Below, piece after piece: positions 35,850 through 48,247 of a DNA stretch of 64,000 nt. The stretch comes from Aquilaria yunnanensis. Taxonomy: Eukaryota; Streptophyta; Magnoliopsida; Malvales; Thymelaeaceae. The notes beneath the pieces were generated by a model that saw only the letters and a list, made by a program, of their open reading frames with translations, did not search any database and had not been told where the DNA came from. How positions within the stretch are numbered: position 1 is the stretch's first letter; each line of letters opens with the position of its first letter. Location of the stretch: NCBI GenBank assembly GCA_039654915.1, contig CM077599.1, positions 26,907,501 through 26,971,500 of the forward strand, written 5' to 3'. The translations under genes were made by a program, and so were the position numbers.

Positions 35850-38220
35850 TAAGATAAAGTAAAAATTTTTATGTTTAGAAACTCAATTTAGACACCAAGT
35901 TGTGATTTAAGTAAGTGTAGCAAAAAGCAAGTGTTTCGATCATTTGAGCAAAGTTTGGCTAAAAAGGGCAAAATGGTCATTTTGGCCAAAATGCCCTATT
36001 TTTAGTCATAGATGGAACTAGAACATGAAAAATTAGAAATTTGAAATGTTAAAGATAATTTTTAATTTTACTAATTCCAATTTGATTTATGGAATAGAAA
36101 AAATAGCTCTTTGAGGCCTTTGGACCAAATAGCTCACAAGCTTAAAAAATGATGGGCTAATTTTGTAAATAAAAAGGCAAATAAAATGTAAGGAGTTAGA
36201 CTTATGAATCTCTTTCCCAAACCTTACTAATCCAGCCATTTTCATGCCCAAAGAATACCAAATCCCATCCCAACATTTCCTTGCCGATTTAAAGTGCAAA
36301 TTAAAGCTTTTTTTTAGCTTATAGCTCATTTAAGCTTAAAGGAGCAAGAAATCATGTTTCTCTTTTTAGGTAAGCTCATATTTTAGTTTTAGTTGAGATA
36401 ATAACTTATTCTAGCTAATTAAGGCTTGGGTATGCTAAACAACCCATCTCTAAGCTTGATTCTTGGTGTTAAAGGTTGAATTTCAAACTAGAAAGCCTAT
36501 TGAGCAAATGGGGCCCTAAGGAAGTTGAATTTATGTCTCGAATTGGGTAAAGGTTCCTAGCTTTTTTAAGTTTGTTGTTTTTCAAATTCATATCAAATTA
36601 CATGTTTTTGATACATTAGTAATTGATTTGTTAGTTAGGAACAAAGTTGTTACAAAGAAAACAAGAGAAACCTAAATTATGCTTATTTGTGCCTTAGCAT
36701 CTATGTTGCTTATAATCTTGCTAAGTAAGGGATTTAAAGTGTTTAACTTCATGTTTGAATGTTAATTTGGCATATTATGATCATGTTGTGGCTGTGGCAT
36801 ATGTGGAATTGAGCCTACAGTTATGTGGAATAGGTTAGGAAGCCCTAAAAACATGTAAGCCGGAGCAAGGCACAAATTTTGCCCTTCAAAAGGACAATGC
36901 AATCACACCTAAGGGCTGGTGTGATCACTAAATTGGCACTCTCATACCAAATGCGATCATACAGTCCCTAGGGCAACATCGACCTTAGTGTGAAGGCATC
37001 AAAAGTATATGTAAGGGCATTGGTTTGGGAAAGTCTAAAGGGATTCCAAAGGGTACCTAGGCTATATTTAAGACTTGGGAAACCAAGTTAAAGCTCAAAA
37101 ACCTACCTAAGAGTTAAATACAATATAAGGGAGTAAGATAAAAGTATTATGGTGGACAAGATGCAATATCTTGAAGCCCAAGTAAGCTAAGTATGGCTTA
37201 AGGAAAAGTACTAAGTGTCTAAAAGGCATTTTGAAAAAAGGTACCCTAGCTAAGCTTGATAACTTGGCAAGGTAAGCCACCTAAGACATAAAATAACTCC
37301 CATACAATGTGATAAAAGTAAGTAATGGCAAACCAAGCTAGTTAAGACATAACAAAGTTTTTGTAAGATAAGACTACATTGAGAATGGGTCCCACCATAA
37401 AACCCTAGCTAGTAGCCGTTAGTTAAAACCTCAAGATGTTATTGAGATCACATCAAGATGCTTTTATATATTTGTATATCATTATGTGTCGTAAATATCT
37501 TTCTTTCAAGTATTAAGTCCTTTATTGAGAATTTTGAATTCTTACCCCATTTAAGTGTCACATTATGTAAATATAAACATTGTGGAGGCTAAAGCCTAGT
37601 GATAGGTTGTTAAGTAAGGTTTTGTCACATGTATTATATATATTGAATCATTATTGATTCTAAGTTATTGGTCAGTCATTGTTAATGTGCTAACTAAGTT
37701 ATTTAATTGGCTTTGATACTTAAAGGCTAAAGTGCATAAGGGTAGTAAGGATTCTTCATCTTTTAAGTAGTTAGCTTGTGTGGGAGTGGCTTGTGATCTT
37801 AGCCTATCTAGTATGTTGGGTACGTGTATAGACTTTCATAGGGTGTACAAACACTATGGTTACTTTTAGATGTACATAAGTTAAGTGTAGGGTGTATATG
37901 TTAATACTTGAAGTTTAAGCAACCTATTTTATGACTTCAATATATGATTTTTTTTTTTTTGTTTTATGAATGCCATGGCAAGACTTTGAATTGTTTTATT
38001 CACTATTTCTCTTACTTATGCTAAAATTAAGCATGCATGATTCATGTTCTAGGGTAAATAACTAGAAACACGTAGTGATTTAAAAAAAATTGCCAGTATT
38101 AGCTTAACCAATTGCAGCTAAGTGTGGGATTACTATATTCTAATTAATTAAAGTTCCTAGGGATGCCTCACATTGGGGAAAGATTAAGGTCCCTTACAAC
38201 CATGTCTCCTGGTCAACAAG
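35850..38220 (+). mobile_element. Degenerate long LTR-like sequence (gypsy type)
   Basis: The order of features matches the other long LTRs in the window: GGCAAAATGGTCATTTTGGCCAAAATGCCC near 35965, a leader-like section, a middle segment with repeated CCTAAGGGC/CCTAGGGC words (36900-36985), a GAGAATTTTGAATTCTTACCCCATTT block (37530), and an end resembling 44580-44610. No gag or pol adjoins it, so it is best read as an old solo LTR. The ends are approximate. Confidence 0.45.
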
Positions 38221-38998
38221 TAGAAATATAACATTTTTCTCACTGAATGTTAGGTTGGCTATGACAAAGATTGGAGCAAAGTATATGGCATTCATTTGAA
38301 ACAAAACTTAGATATGTATTTAGGAGTTACTATGGTCTATGGAAAAGTGTTGAAATCAATGAGGTATGAGACTATCCACCTAGGTGCTTATACACCTAGT
38401 AACACTATTAGTGTTACTAACAGGTTCTATTCACCCCAAATGTTACATTCAATTCAAAATAGAGTGGGAGACGCAAAAAATTAGGTAGAAAAATGGAGAG
38501 TTACCTGGTTAGAGTCATTTACCATATAAAGACTGACCAAAATTAGGTTTTACCCTAATCCCATGAGAAAACCCGTGATCTCCCCCTACTCTCGGTTACG
38601 TCCTCCACCAAGTAAACCAGCAAAAAAGGGCGTAAACCAAGGTAGCAGAAACGAGGGAAAAATATTCTGATGGTGCGAAGACACAGGCAGTGTGAAGTCC
38701 GAAGTGGTGTGAAGTCATTCAGAGGGAGGCGAACGTGTTCTGGGCAAGGCGAGGATGGCAACAAAGCTGTTTGAAACGAGGCAAAGATGGCAACGACTGG
38801 AGTAGAAAGCAGCAGACAGTGGTGGTTCAAAACTTGTGAAGAGGGAAAGCATACAAAAAGGTTTAAGAAGTGAGTACGATGGACGATAATGGTTAAGACA
38901 TCGATTTCGGCAAAGAAACAGAAAGTCCATATCATTTTTTGAGATACATAATAAAAAGATCCATGATTTGTATTTTATATTGCAAAATAACATGAATT
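38221..38998. other. Intergenic, no supported gene
   Basis: Two overlapping - strand open frames (126 and 96 codons, 38555-39005) run through a GC-richer patch at 38560-38830. They have no recognisable domain and their overlap argues against both being real. Left as unassigned sequence. Confidence 0.4.
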
Positions 38999-38999
38999 T

Positions 39000-39490
39000 G
39001 TACATATGTATGCTACTGGATTTTATATGTATGTTCTGGATTTATAAAGAGCACAAATATATACATATATATATGTATTTTTCTTAGACTTGTATGTATG
39101 TTTTGGGTTTGTAAAGAACATATATATATATATGCTTTTGAAGTTTATATGTATGCTTTTGTGTTTGTAAAAACACAAATATATGTGTATGCTTTTAGAT
39201 TTTATATGTGTGCTTCTAGTTTTGTAAAGAATACATATATATATATGTATATTTTTGGGGTTTATATGTATGCTCCTTGGGTCTGTAAAAGAAATATATA
39301 TGTATACTTTTGGATTTATATGTATGCTTTTAATTTTTTAGAGAACAAAGATACATATGTATATTTATATGTGTGTGTGTGGATTTTATTTGCATGATTC
39401 TAGTTTGTAAAAGACACAAATGTGTGTGTGTGTGTGTTTCTTAGTTTTATTTGTATGATTTTAGGTTTTATTTGTATGTTTCTGGTTTTG
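39000..39490 (+). repeat. Imperfect ~70-bp minisatellite rich in TATATG and TTTGTAAAG
   Basis: A unit made of TTTATATGTATGCTTTT, then GGTTTGTAAAGAACA, then an ATATATATGTAT run is repeated about seven times with divergence. A 99-codon frame (39098-39394) stays open across most of the array, giving repeated YMYAF/FVKNT-type peptides. There is no evidence that it is translated. The last unit degenerates into a (TG)n run at about 39419-39437. Confidence 0.75.
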
Positions 39491-39786
39491 TATGAGTTTT
39501 GAGTCTTGAGTTTGGGTATTGTATTAAAGTAGAAATGAGTTGTATAAAATTGAGATTGATTTATATGGTACTGCAAACTATTTATGTAGAACCAAGTAAT
39601 TTTTTTGGAACAAAATGTGTAGATATGGCAATGAAATGTGAGGATGCCTATGTAGGATACCTTTCACAAGGTGCCAATTGTGGTGAGACAAATATGGGAA
39701 AAAAAATAGTAGCAAATCTATAATGCAAAAATATTAGAGCGAGGATGAATTTGGAAATAATGTGGGAAATGTATGAAACTGAGCAA

Positions 39787-40074
39787 GATATGTGTTAAGC
39801 TAGAAATGAATTGTATTAATTTGTATGGGATATATGTTAAACTGAATGCTAAATGATTAAATTGGAAGTTAAATGTATTAAACTGTGCAGAATATGTGTT
39901 AAATTGGAAGTGAATTATATTAATCTATGTGAGATATGTGTTAAACTGAAAGTAAAATGTATTAAACTGTGTGAGATATGTATTAAACTGAAAATAAATT
40001 ATGTTAAACTGTATGGGCTATATATTAGACTATACGTGAAACGTATTAAACTAAAAGTAAAATGTATTAATTAA
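39787..40074 (+). repeat. 42-bp tandem repeat array, open in one frame
   Basis: About seven degenerate units of a 42-bp repeat (core GAGATATGTGTTAAACTG, then AAGTAAAATGTATTAAACTG). As 42 is a multiple of three, a 73-codon frame (39853-40071) stays open and reads as a 14-residue repeat of the form KCIKLCEICVKLKV. It has no known domain or promoter signal, so it is reported as a repeat and not a gene. Confidence 0.8.
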
Positions 40075-40079
40075 TGTGA

Positions 40080-41740
40080 CAAAATTATCATACGAGAAAA
40101 TGACATATTATAAAAAATAAATTTCTATTATATGAAATTGAATATTTATAAAATTATTTTAACTAATTACCATATTTATCAAATTATCTTTATTTTTTAC
40201 TTAAGATTATTTTTCCAAATGAATTTAAATTCATAAAGTTTCCATAATAAAACTATTAATGTTTAGACAATTAAGAAAAAAAAAAGAGAAAAAGAACATA
40301 AATCTGTTGTAATTCACGAAGGAGAACAAGAAATGAAGACGTGGAATTAAATAAATAAGAAAACATTTAAAACTAAATTTCCATAACTAAAAATTTTAAA
40401 TACAGTTAATATCTTAATTAGAAACCAATCAAATCTTCCATCTTAGCAAGCATAACAACCATAAATGATCCAAACCAAATGGAAATTTCTCTCCTTCTAA
40501 CGCCATCAAGTATGTGCATATGCACATATATGCATTTCAGAATTCACCAAAATCAACATAAAACTACATTATTTATAAGCTCGATAAGTTAGCCGACTAG
40601 AAGTAGGAACTTCTTTCTATAGCTAGGAAAAAGGTGTTAGTGTAGCCCATCCTTCACTAAACACTTATTTATGTCATGCACACATCATTATTGCCAGTAG
40701 GGGAAGTATAGAAGAGAAAAAAAAATGACTCTTGTTAGCTAGGACAAAATTTGCAAGCCAAAATCTTTAGGTGGTTAAGGCTTTGCATTGTGTGATGAGC
40801 ATGAATAAAGAGATTTTTTCTAAAATTGGTTGGAACTTATTGTAGAATATGTAACAAAACTATAACATGGTAAAGACTTGATAAAAGATAGAAATTTATA
40901 AAATTTTATTATTAATATAAACTTAATAAATATGATCTAATCTAATGCATATATGCACGGAACAAATTTGTTAAGTTTTGTTTGTTTAACATACTAGTAC
41001 AATAGTGAAGAGGGGTGATTATAAAAAGGCCCCTGATCTTTATATAATGAATACAAAAGTTTTACCAATTCTAATCATTCAATGAAGAACATGTAATATG
41101 AAAAAATGTTCAATCTAATAGTAAATTGATTGTATCATATAAAGTATTACAGTATATAAAGACTATAAATACTTAAAAAAGTTTGTAAGTAGATAATTTC
41201 TCATACATTTCTCATATATTATGTTTTTTTGAAGAAAAATATATCTCATTTACATCATTAATATCAATGTATTACTTCATGTTTAAGCTAGTATTTGTCA
41301 TTTTAAAATCTTTGAAATTGAGTTTGATTTAGTGGAGTTTTTTTTTTTTTGGCAACTGCTACATAAATGTATATAAATCAATTTATATGCAAATGTTATA
41401 TAGTAACATGTTAAAGTTTTCAAGAATATTATTTTTTTTAATTTTTTTTCTATTTAGAATTTGTTAAAAGTACAATGTATTAGAAGTTATTATTGAAAAA
41501 TTGATGGATAAAGTGAAGTGCTTGTTGCACAAAACCTAGAGAGCTTAGGCTATAATTAGACCACTTTTTTATGTGTCTTTTTTGTTTGAGTTAGGCTACC
41601 ACTTAAATCATAGGTAAAGCCAAGATAGGTGTTCCTTTTTGCCAACTCACCTGGTTGGTGGGAACTTTAAAATATTTTCAATTGTGATTAAAAAAAAAGA
41701 AAAATTTAATCCAACTGCATTTTAAAAGCTTAAATAAAAA
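40080..41740. other. Intergenic, no recognised feature
   Basis: AT-rich DNA with no coding frame, no inverted-repeat element I could delimit and no gene remnant. Confidence 0.5.
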
Positions 41741-41741
41741 G

Positions 41742-41775
<34 letters not shown>

Positions 41776-41797
41776 CCACCACCACCACCACCACCAC
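41742..41797 (+). repeat. Compound (ATC)n(ACC)n microsatellite
   Basis: Eleven ATC units (41742-41774) pass directly into about eight ACC units (to 41797), followed by an ATTATC tail. The switch needs only one T-to-C change per unit. Confidence 0.95.
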
Positions 41798-41819
41798 TAT
41801 TATCATCATGTGTTTCACA

Positions 41820-42550
41820 CCCCTATACCAAAATTTTTTGCTATGCACAAACATAGTAAAGATAGCACTTGATTCCTCAAATCATAAAGCATCCTAACAT
41901 TGTTAATGGTGGCTCCCAAAGGAGGAAGGCAAAAATTTAATTCAAATTGGTCTGTTAGTGCTTCTGGGAGGGGGTGAACAGGTAGGCTGTTTTGTGATTG
42001 CACTAGAAACTAGTTATGGGGTTATGCTAGCTCGCTTTGGGTTGTGTCTTTTTTACAAGTGAAACTTCTTGGATTCAAGGAAAGTCTAAGGATGGTTCAG
42101 TGGTTTGGGATTTTTTGGGTAGAAATATAAGCATATTCACTATCTTTGATGCATTTGCTTCAAAATGAAGACTATGACCATCCTTTATTCAACATTATTA
42201 TAGATTGTTGGCTCTTGTTGGATCAGTGGGGAGTTCCAAGAATTCAAACTTCTAAAGAAAGGAATATTTAAGTAAATTTTATGACTAATTTGGCTTATGA
42301 AGTTAGAGTTTTGATGGTTTTTTTTTATTAGTCTCCACCTACTTGCATAGCTCATTATTTGTTAGTAGATGGGCAAGGAGTCTCATTCATCCATGAGTAG
42401 TTTTTCCTTTGTTATTCTTTTCTTTCTTTGTCAGCTTTACATTTAAAAAATAAACTGACCATCTAAGGAAGTCATTTTCCAGCATACTTTGATATTACTT
42501 GTGTATTACTTATCATAATATTGCTAATTTCTATAGATTATGACACATAC
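41820..42550. other. Intergenic, no recognised feature
   Basis: Slightly less AT-rich than its surroundings, without a supported frame. It may be eroded transposon sequence bordering the retroelement that follows, but nothing diagnostic was seen. Confidence 0.4.
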
Positions 42551-42559
42551 ATTGATACT

Positions 42560-44610
42560 ATATGGGCTTAAATACAGCCCATATGAGAAAACCCATAATT
42601 GGAAGCCTAGCCCAAGATATGGTAAAAAGGGAATCTGATATAGATGAACATAAAATCCCCTAATCATAGGATAATCCATTATCCTAGGGTGATTCTCTCG
42701 ATTTCCCGAAGCTATATAAAGAGACTTATCTCACTAAACCCGAGGTAGAATATTCCAATCATAAGGTTTTGGTGAAAATTGAAACTACCAAATGTTCCAA
42801 GAAAAATTTTCTGTTTTTGGAGCTTGGAACCATGTTACCCACCGTCCCCTGTTTTTTATGTGAGGTAACTTGATATTTCTTAGTGAATTCTTGTTTTTTA
42901 GTTGATTGGGTGCTTAAGTTTTTATTAGAAGTTAGTAATTGTGTGTTTTGTGCCTTTGGTTTTTTAGAACTAGGAAGAACTTTGTGAAACTTTGGTTCTT
43001 GAGGAAAGGTTGATTGATTCTTGCTTGTGAGTTGAAGTTAAGATAATGAAGTTATGTTTTCAAGCTTAATTAATGCTATTAGAGTATGTTTGCTTGATGA
43101 ACTTAAGTAGTTTTGACAATAGCATTAGTTAGAGGGCATAGTTGATCATGGTGGACTATTAGTTTTATGGAGATTGGAATGATGTTGAAATGCATCATAG
43201 GTAGGCTTGTGATAGTTGGTTGTGGTATTTGCAACATGTTTTACAAGTATGTGAAGTTTAGATGCCATCTAAGCATAAGCATGTTTGGCATGCTTGGTAA
43301 GTCTTCAAAGGTCATAGTAGCAAAACTAAAAAAATTCTGGGTATCCCAAGTATTGGCGACGCATCGCTAGCGCCACGAAAATGTATCTGAGTGTTTACAA
43401 CTGTGGCGACGTGTCACCACAATTATGATGACTAAAATTTTTTAATTTTGTTAAAAGGTTCCAGGGGAGGCCTAAAAGGGTCCTTAGGGCACTTAAGGGT
43501 CTAAGTATTCCGAGGGTACTCTGAGGCTTCCAAAACTCCTTCAAGACCTAAGAGTTTTCTTGAGTTTTTATGGTTACTTCTACCATAAACAAGAAAACTA
43601 GTTAACAAAGAGCCACAACTAGGTATTACTAGCTTGGGTGAAAGGTTTCGTACTATCGGCAACCTAGCCGTGCCATCAGGCATGAGGTTACAATGTGGAA
43701 CGTTAATGCATCTAGTGGGTCTTCATGGCTTAGTCTACAATAGTCTCACCATAGAGCTCCTGTACAATATAAGGGAGTTTCAACTAGAGAATCATCACTG
43801 GTTAGGCTAGTAAGCTATGATTGCTAATAAGCAAGGCTCTACCTTGTAGTTCAAGGACTAAGTTAAGAAGAAGTCCTAAGGGATTGAGACATATGCGCAT
43901 AAGTCTAGCCTCAGGCTATATGAGCTCACAGTAGATTACATATGTTCACATAAGTGTTGTTCTTAGTGACTTTTCTTGTAGGTAAAGTGATGACCTTTTC
44001 TGAGAATTCTTAAATTTTCACTCCCTATTTATGTTGTACAAATTTTAACATTGTTGGGTCGGATAACCACTATGGGTTATCATGGTAGTTTGCTATTACA
44101 GGTATTTCGCTTGAGAATCTTTATGATTCTAGTCTACTTAGGTTACTTGTTGGTTAAGTAACAATACTAATTATAGTGTTTTTCTTGGCTGCAGAGCCTA
44201 GTAACACGTGGACATGACTTTTGTGACTCGCCACTAGGACTTAGCTCCAAGGTGGGTGTTAGTTTGAAGATATCTCAGTTGAGACTTGTATATATAGTAC
44301 TCCTAGTTACCTCCTTTGTCTATGATGGAGTCCTAGACTTTAAGGTTGCTCTTGGGAAATAAGCATTAGTCTACTTTTACTTAAATGCCCTCACATGGTT
44401 GTTATGTGTAGTATTAATCATACAAATGTTTATTTTGTATGCTTTGGCTATTTGAACTTGTTTTCTATGAAAAGTATCTTGGTCAAGTGAATGTTTTTAT
44501 AGTTTCCATTTACTTCAGTCAAAGTGTAAAGAGCATGCATTCTACATATTCTAGGTTAATCAACTAGTTTCATGGGGGTTTTAATCCGCGCACATATACA
44601 GCTAACCAAT
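42560..44610 (+). mobile_element. Probable 5' LTR region of the Tekay/Del-type element
   Basis: A promoter-like GCTATATAAAGAG at 42711-42723 is followed about 640 bp later by GC-rich palindrome-like words (GGCGACGCATCGC at 43356, GGCGACGTGTCACC near 43404). In the inserted LTR at 48248-51016 the TATA-like box and the GGCGAC palindromes have the same spacing and relative orientation. The segment lies directly before gag-like sequence on the same strand. Exact ends and the primer binding site were not resolved. Confidence 0.5.
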
Positions 44611-44639
44611 TGTGACCACCGTGAGACCGATTTTCATAG

Positions 44640-47600
44640 GCTTCCTAGGCAGGGCCACGGATGACTATGTCAAAAGAAGAAAAAGACCAAGAGATTCATA
44701 AGCGGATTCAGGCCAGAACTAAGGTAGATCCTTAAAATAGTGGAAGCCTGAGAGTACTACAAAGTGGTACAAAGGGCTATGGTACTAGAGAAAGAGTTTA
44801 AAGACCAAATCAAGAGTGGTCCAAGTGGTGCCTGTGATGTGCATAAAGGATCAAAGAAAAGAGGCTGAGAAGAGTTAGCAATTCTAAAGACAATGAAGGA
44901 AAGTAAGAAATAATGAAGATTTAGTCAGTATGGGCCATAATGCAGAAGCTATGGCAAGTACCATGGTCAAAAGCCCTATTATAGACTAACTAAGGGTTGC
45001 CTGAAGTGTTGAGCCTAGGATCACTGGGTAAGAAACTGTCCTATTAAGAAGGAGGAACAGAAATTGCTTAGAAGGTTTGGCACTAGGTGGTCACATGGGC
45101 AACTACTCATAACAAGGCAGAATGTACCTTTATTAAGAAAGGACCAATGACCTAGCATGCCCCTATATAGGAAAAAGCAAAACTAAGCCCTTGGTAGAGT
45201 TTTCCAGCTTAAAACTTCTAGGAGGACACAAGAGGTTAAGGAATCCGAACTTGACGATGAAGGGCTGGGCTAACCAAGGCTGAGTAAGAAGGCACTCAAA
45301 TGTACCATTTTCTTTAATGGTTATGAAACATTTATTCTATTTGATATTGGTGCTTCTTTATCTGTGATTTCATCTAAGCTTGTCAAAGCTATGAATTTAA
45401 AAGTAAGCACTATGAATGAAATGTACCTAGTTAGGATTGCTGGGAATGAAATTATGTTCACATGCCATGTAGTTAAAGAATGCATATATAGGCTTGGTGA
45501 ACTTCAACTTAAAGCTGACTTGATTGTCTTATAGATTAGTGGCTATGATATCATACTATGTATGAACTAGCTTAATGACCATAAGGTGGTGATAGGCTAC
45601 CATTTTTGGCAACTTTGCTTACCTGGTTTTGAGCCACATGTTATGGAAAACTCATCTAAGCTAGCACTCGAGAAGCATTTAAAAGTGGTGGAACACAAAC
45701 CTATAGTAGTTGAGAGTGAATACTTAGGACTAACTGGGGATGAGACAGTCAATGAACTAGGCAAGATTCCCATAGTGCAATAGTACCCTGAAGTGTTCCT
45801 CACAGATTTTCCAGGACTCCCTTTTGTAAGAGAGGTAGAGTTTGAGGTAACATTAGTACCAAGAGCTACTCCTATGTCTATTGCTCCTTACAGGATGGCT
45901 ATTCCTGAAATGGTTGAGCTAAGAAAGCAACTGGATGAATTGCTAGATAAGGGTTTCATTAGGCTAAGTGTATTCCTTTGGGGTTACCTGTGTTATTTGT
46001 AAAGAAAAAAGATGAAACCTTCAGGTTGTGCATCGACTATAGAAAGCTTAATGCACTAACCATTAATAATAAATACCCCATCCTTAGGACAGAAAATTTG
46101 TTTGATTAGTTGAAAGGAGCTAAGGTATTTGCAAAGATAAATTTTAGATCTAGTTACTTCCAACTGAGAATTAAGGAAAAGGCCATACCAAAGATAGTTT
46201 TCAGAACAAGGTATGGCCACTTTGAGTACATAGTGATGCCATTTTGGCTCACTAATGCACCAGACTTCTTTATGGACCATATGTAGAGAGTGTTCAAGGC
46301 GTACTTGGACCACTTTGTAGTGGTATTTATAAATGACATATTAATGTACTCAAAGGATGAGAAGGCTCATGAAGAGCACCTAAGGTTAGTACTTAGCTTT
46401 CTAAAGGAGCATAGATTGTATGATAAGCTAAGTACGTGCCAATTCTGGGCCAAGAAAGTTGGATTCCTAGGCCATGTGATAAATGAACATGCTCTAACTA
46501 TAAACCTCGAAAAGATAAAGGTTGTCTTGGAATGGAAACAACCTCAGAATGTGAGGGAAGTCAGGAGCTTAGTAGGGCTAGCTAGCTATTATAGAAGATT
46601 TGTGCCCACGTTCTCTATAATAGCAGCCCCACTAACTAAGTTGACAAGGATAGATAAAAAATGTAAGTAGGGTGAAAATTTTGAAAATAAATTCCAAAAG
46701 CTAAAGAAATGAATGACCACATTGTAAAAGTAGCTTCCAAGAGCTTAAGAAAAGACTGATCACAACCCTAATACTGGTGTTCCTAGACCCTACTAAGGAA
46801 TGTGAGGTATACACAGATGCCTCTCAAGTAGGGCTGAGTTGTGTCTTAATGCAAGAAAAACAAACAATAGCTTATGGGTCAAGGCAACTAAGACCTTATG
46901 ATAAGAATTATCTAGTTTATGATCTAGAGTTAGCAACAGTGATCTTTGCTCTCAAGTAATGGAGACACTATTTGCTACAAAGCAAGTTTCAAGTCTATAC
47001 AGACCACAAAAGTTTAAAGTATCTGTTTACACAAAAAGACTTGAACATGAGACAAAGAAGATAGCTAGAGTACGTAAAAGATTTTGAGTGTATCATTAAG
47101 TACACTACTGGCAAAACCAATGTGATAGCTAATGCCCTGAGCAGGAAGTACACATGAGTACTCAAAGCCATAGGATAGTAGAATGAAGTAGAAGTACTTA
47201 GTCTAACCAATTTGGCCTAAGAATGAGAACAATGAGAAATAAACCAAATGAAGGTTCTAACCATTAGGTTAGAGTGGAAAAACTTGATAAAGAAAGCACA
47301 GTTGCATAATGAGGAGCTTCCTAAAGTTTGTGGGCAAAACAAGGAAGAATGTATCAAGGGTTTTCCTTTAGGCATGGATTGTTGTACTTCCAAGATAGAA
47401 TCTATGTGCCTAGCAATGATAACCTTACGCAAAAGATTCTAAAGGAAGCTTATTTTAGCATGATAAGTGTGCACGTTGGAGCCCATAAGATGTATAAGGA
47501 TTTGAAGTCACACTTCTAATGGCCTTACATGAAACAGGAGATTGGTGCTTATATGGCTAAATGTATGACTTGCCAACAAGTTAAGGTAGAACAACAGAGG

Positions 47601-48247
47601 CATGAGGGGTAAACTTCAAAGCTTACCTATACCAAAAAGAAAATGGGGCTCCATCTCAATGGATTTTGTAGTAGGTATGCCATTGACCAGAAGGAAACAC
47701 AACATAATCTAGGTCATAGTGGATAGATTAACTAAGGCAGCCCACTTTTTGCCTATAAACCTTACAGATTCTTTGGACAAGTTGGCTCAGATATACATTA
47801 AGAAAATAGTTGTGTGACATGGTGTACCATATGACATTATCTTAGACAAAGACCTTAGATTTGTTAATAGGTTATGGAGGTCCTAACACTATGCATTAGG
47901 CACTAAGCTGAAGTTTAGCTCAGTACACCAGCCTCAAATAGATGGACAGACTGAAAGAACCATATAAGTGCTAGAGGACATACTAAGGTGTTGTGTCATA
48001 AACTTTTAGGGGGATTGAGACCAACATCTGTCATTAGTGGAGTTTTCCTACAACAATAGCCATTACTCAATGATTGGCATAACACCTTATAAGGCATTAT
48101 ATGGTAAAAGGTGCATAACTCTACATTGTTGGCATGAACCTAGAGACAAGTTGGAGATAGGCCCAGAACTCATAAGAAAGACTACTGGGAAGATCAAGCT
48201 AATTCAATAAAGGATTAGGGCTGCCAACAGTAGGCAAGAATCCTATG
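44640..48247 (+). pseudogene. Tekay/Del-type Ty3/gypsy gag-pol, decayed (5' part)
   Basis: Recognisable pieces in order: a CCHC zinc-knuckle trace (about 44995-45050, C-x2-C-x4-H-x4-C); an aspartic protease trace with FDIGAS in place of the usual DTGAS (about 45335); reverse transcriptase from about 45790 to 46670, where the catalytic YxDD box reads FINDI, losing the first Asp; RNase H (from about 46770, YTDAS); and an integrase zinc region (about 47480-47600) and core. Many stops and frame changes interrupt every domain, including stops at 45534 and 45781 and within the integrase. The copy cannot encode working enzymes. The integrase frame breaks off at 48247 and resumes at 51022. Confidence 0.85.

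Noticed and set aside
38555..39005. Two overlapping - strand frames (126 and 96 codons)
   Set aside because: Different frames of the same DNA, no domain, no splice or promoter context.
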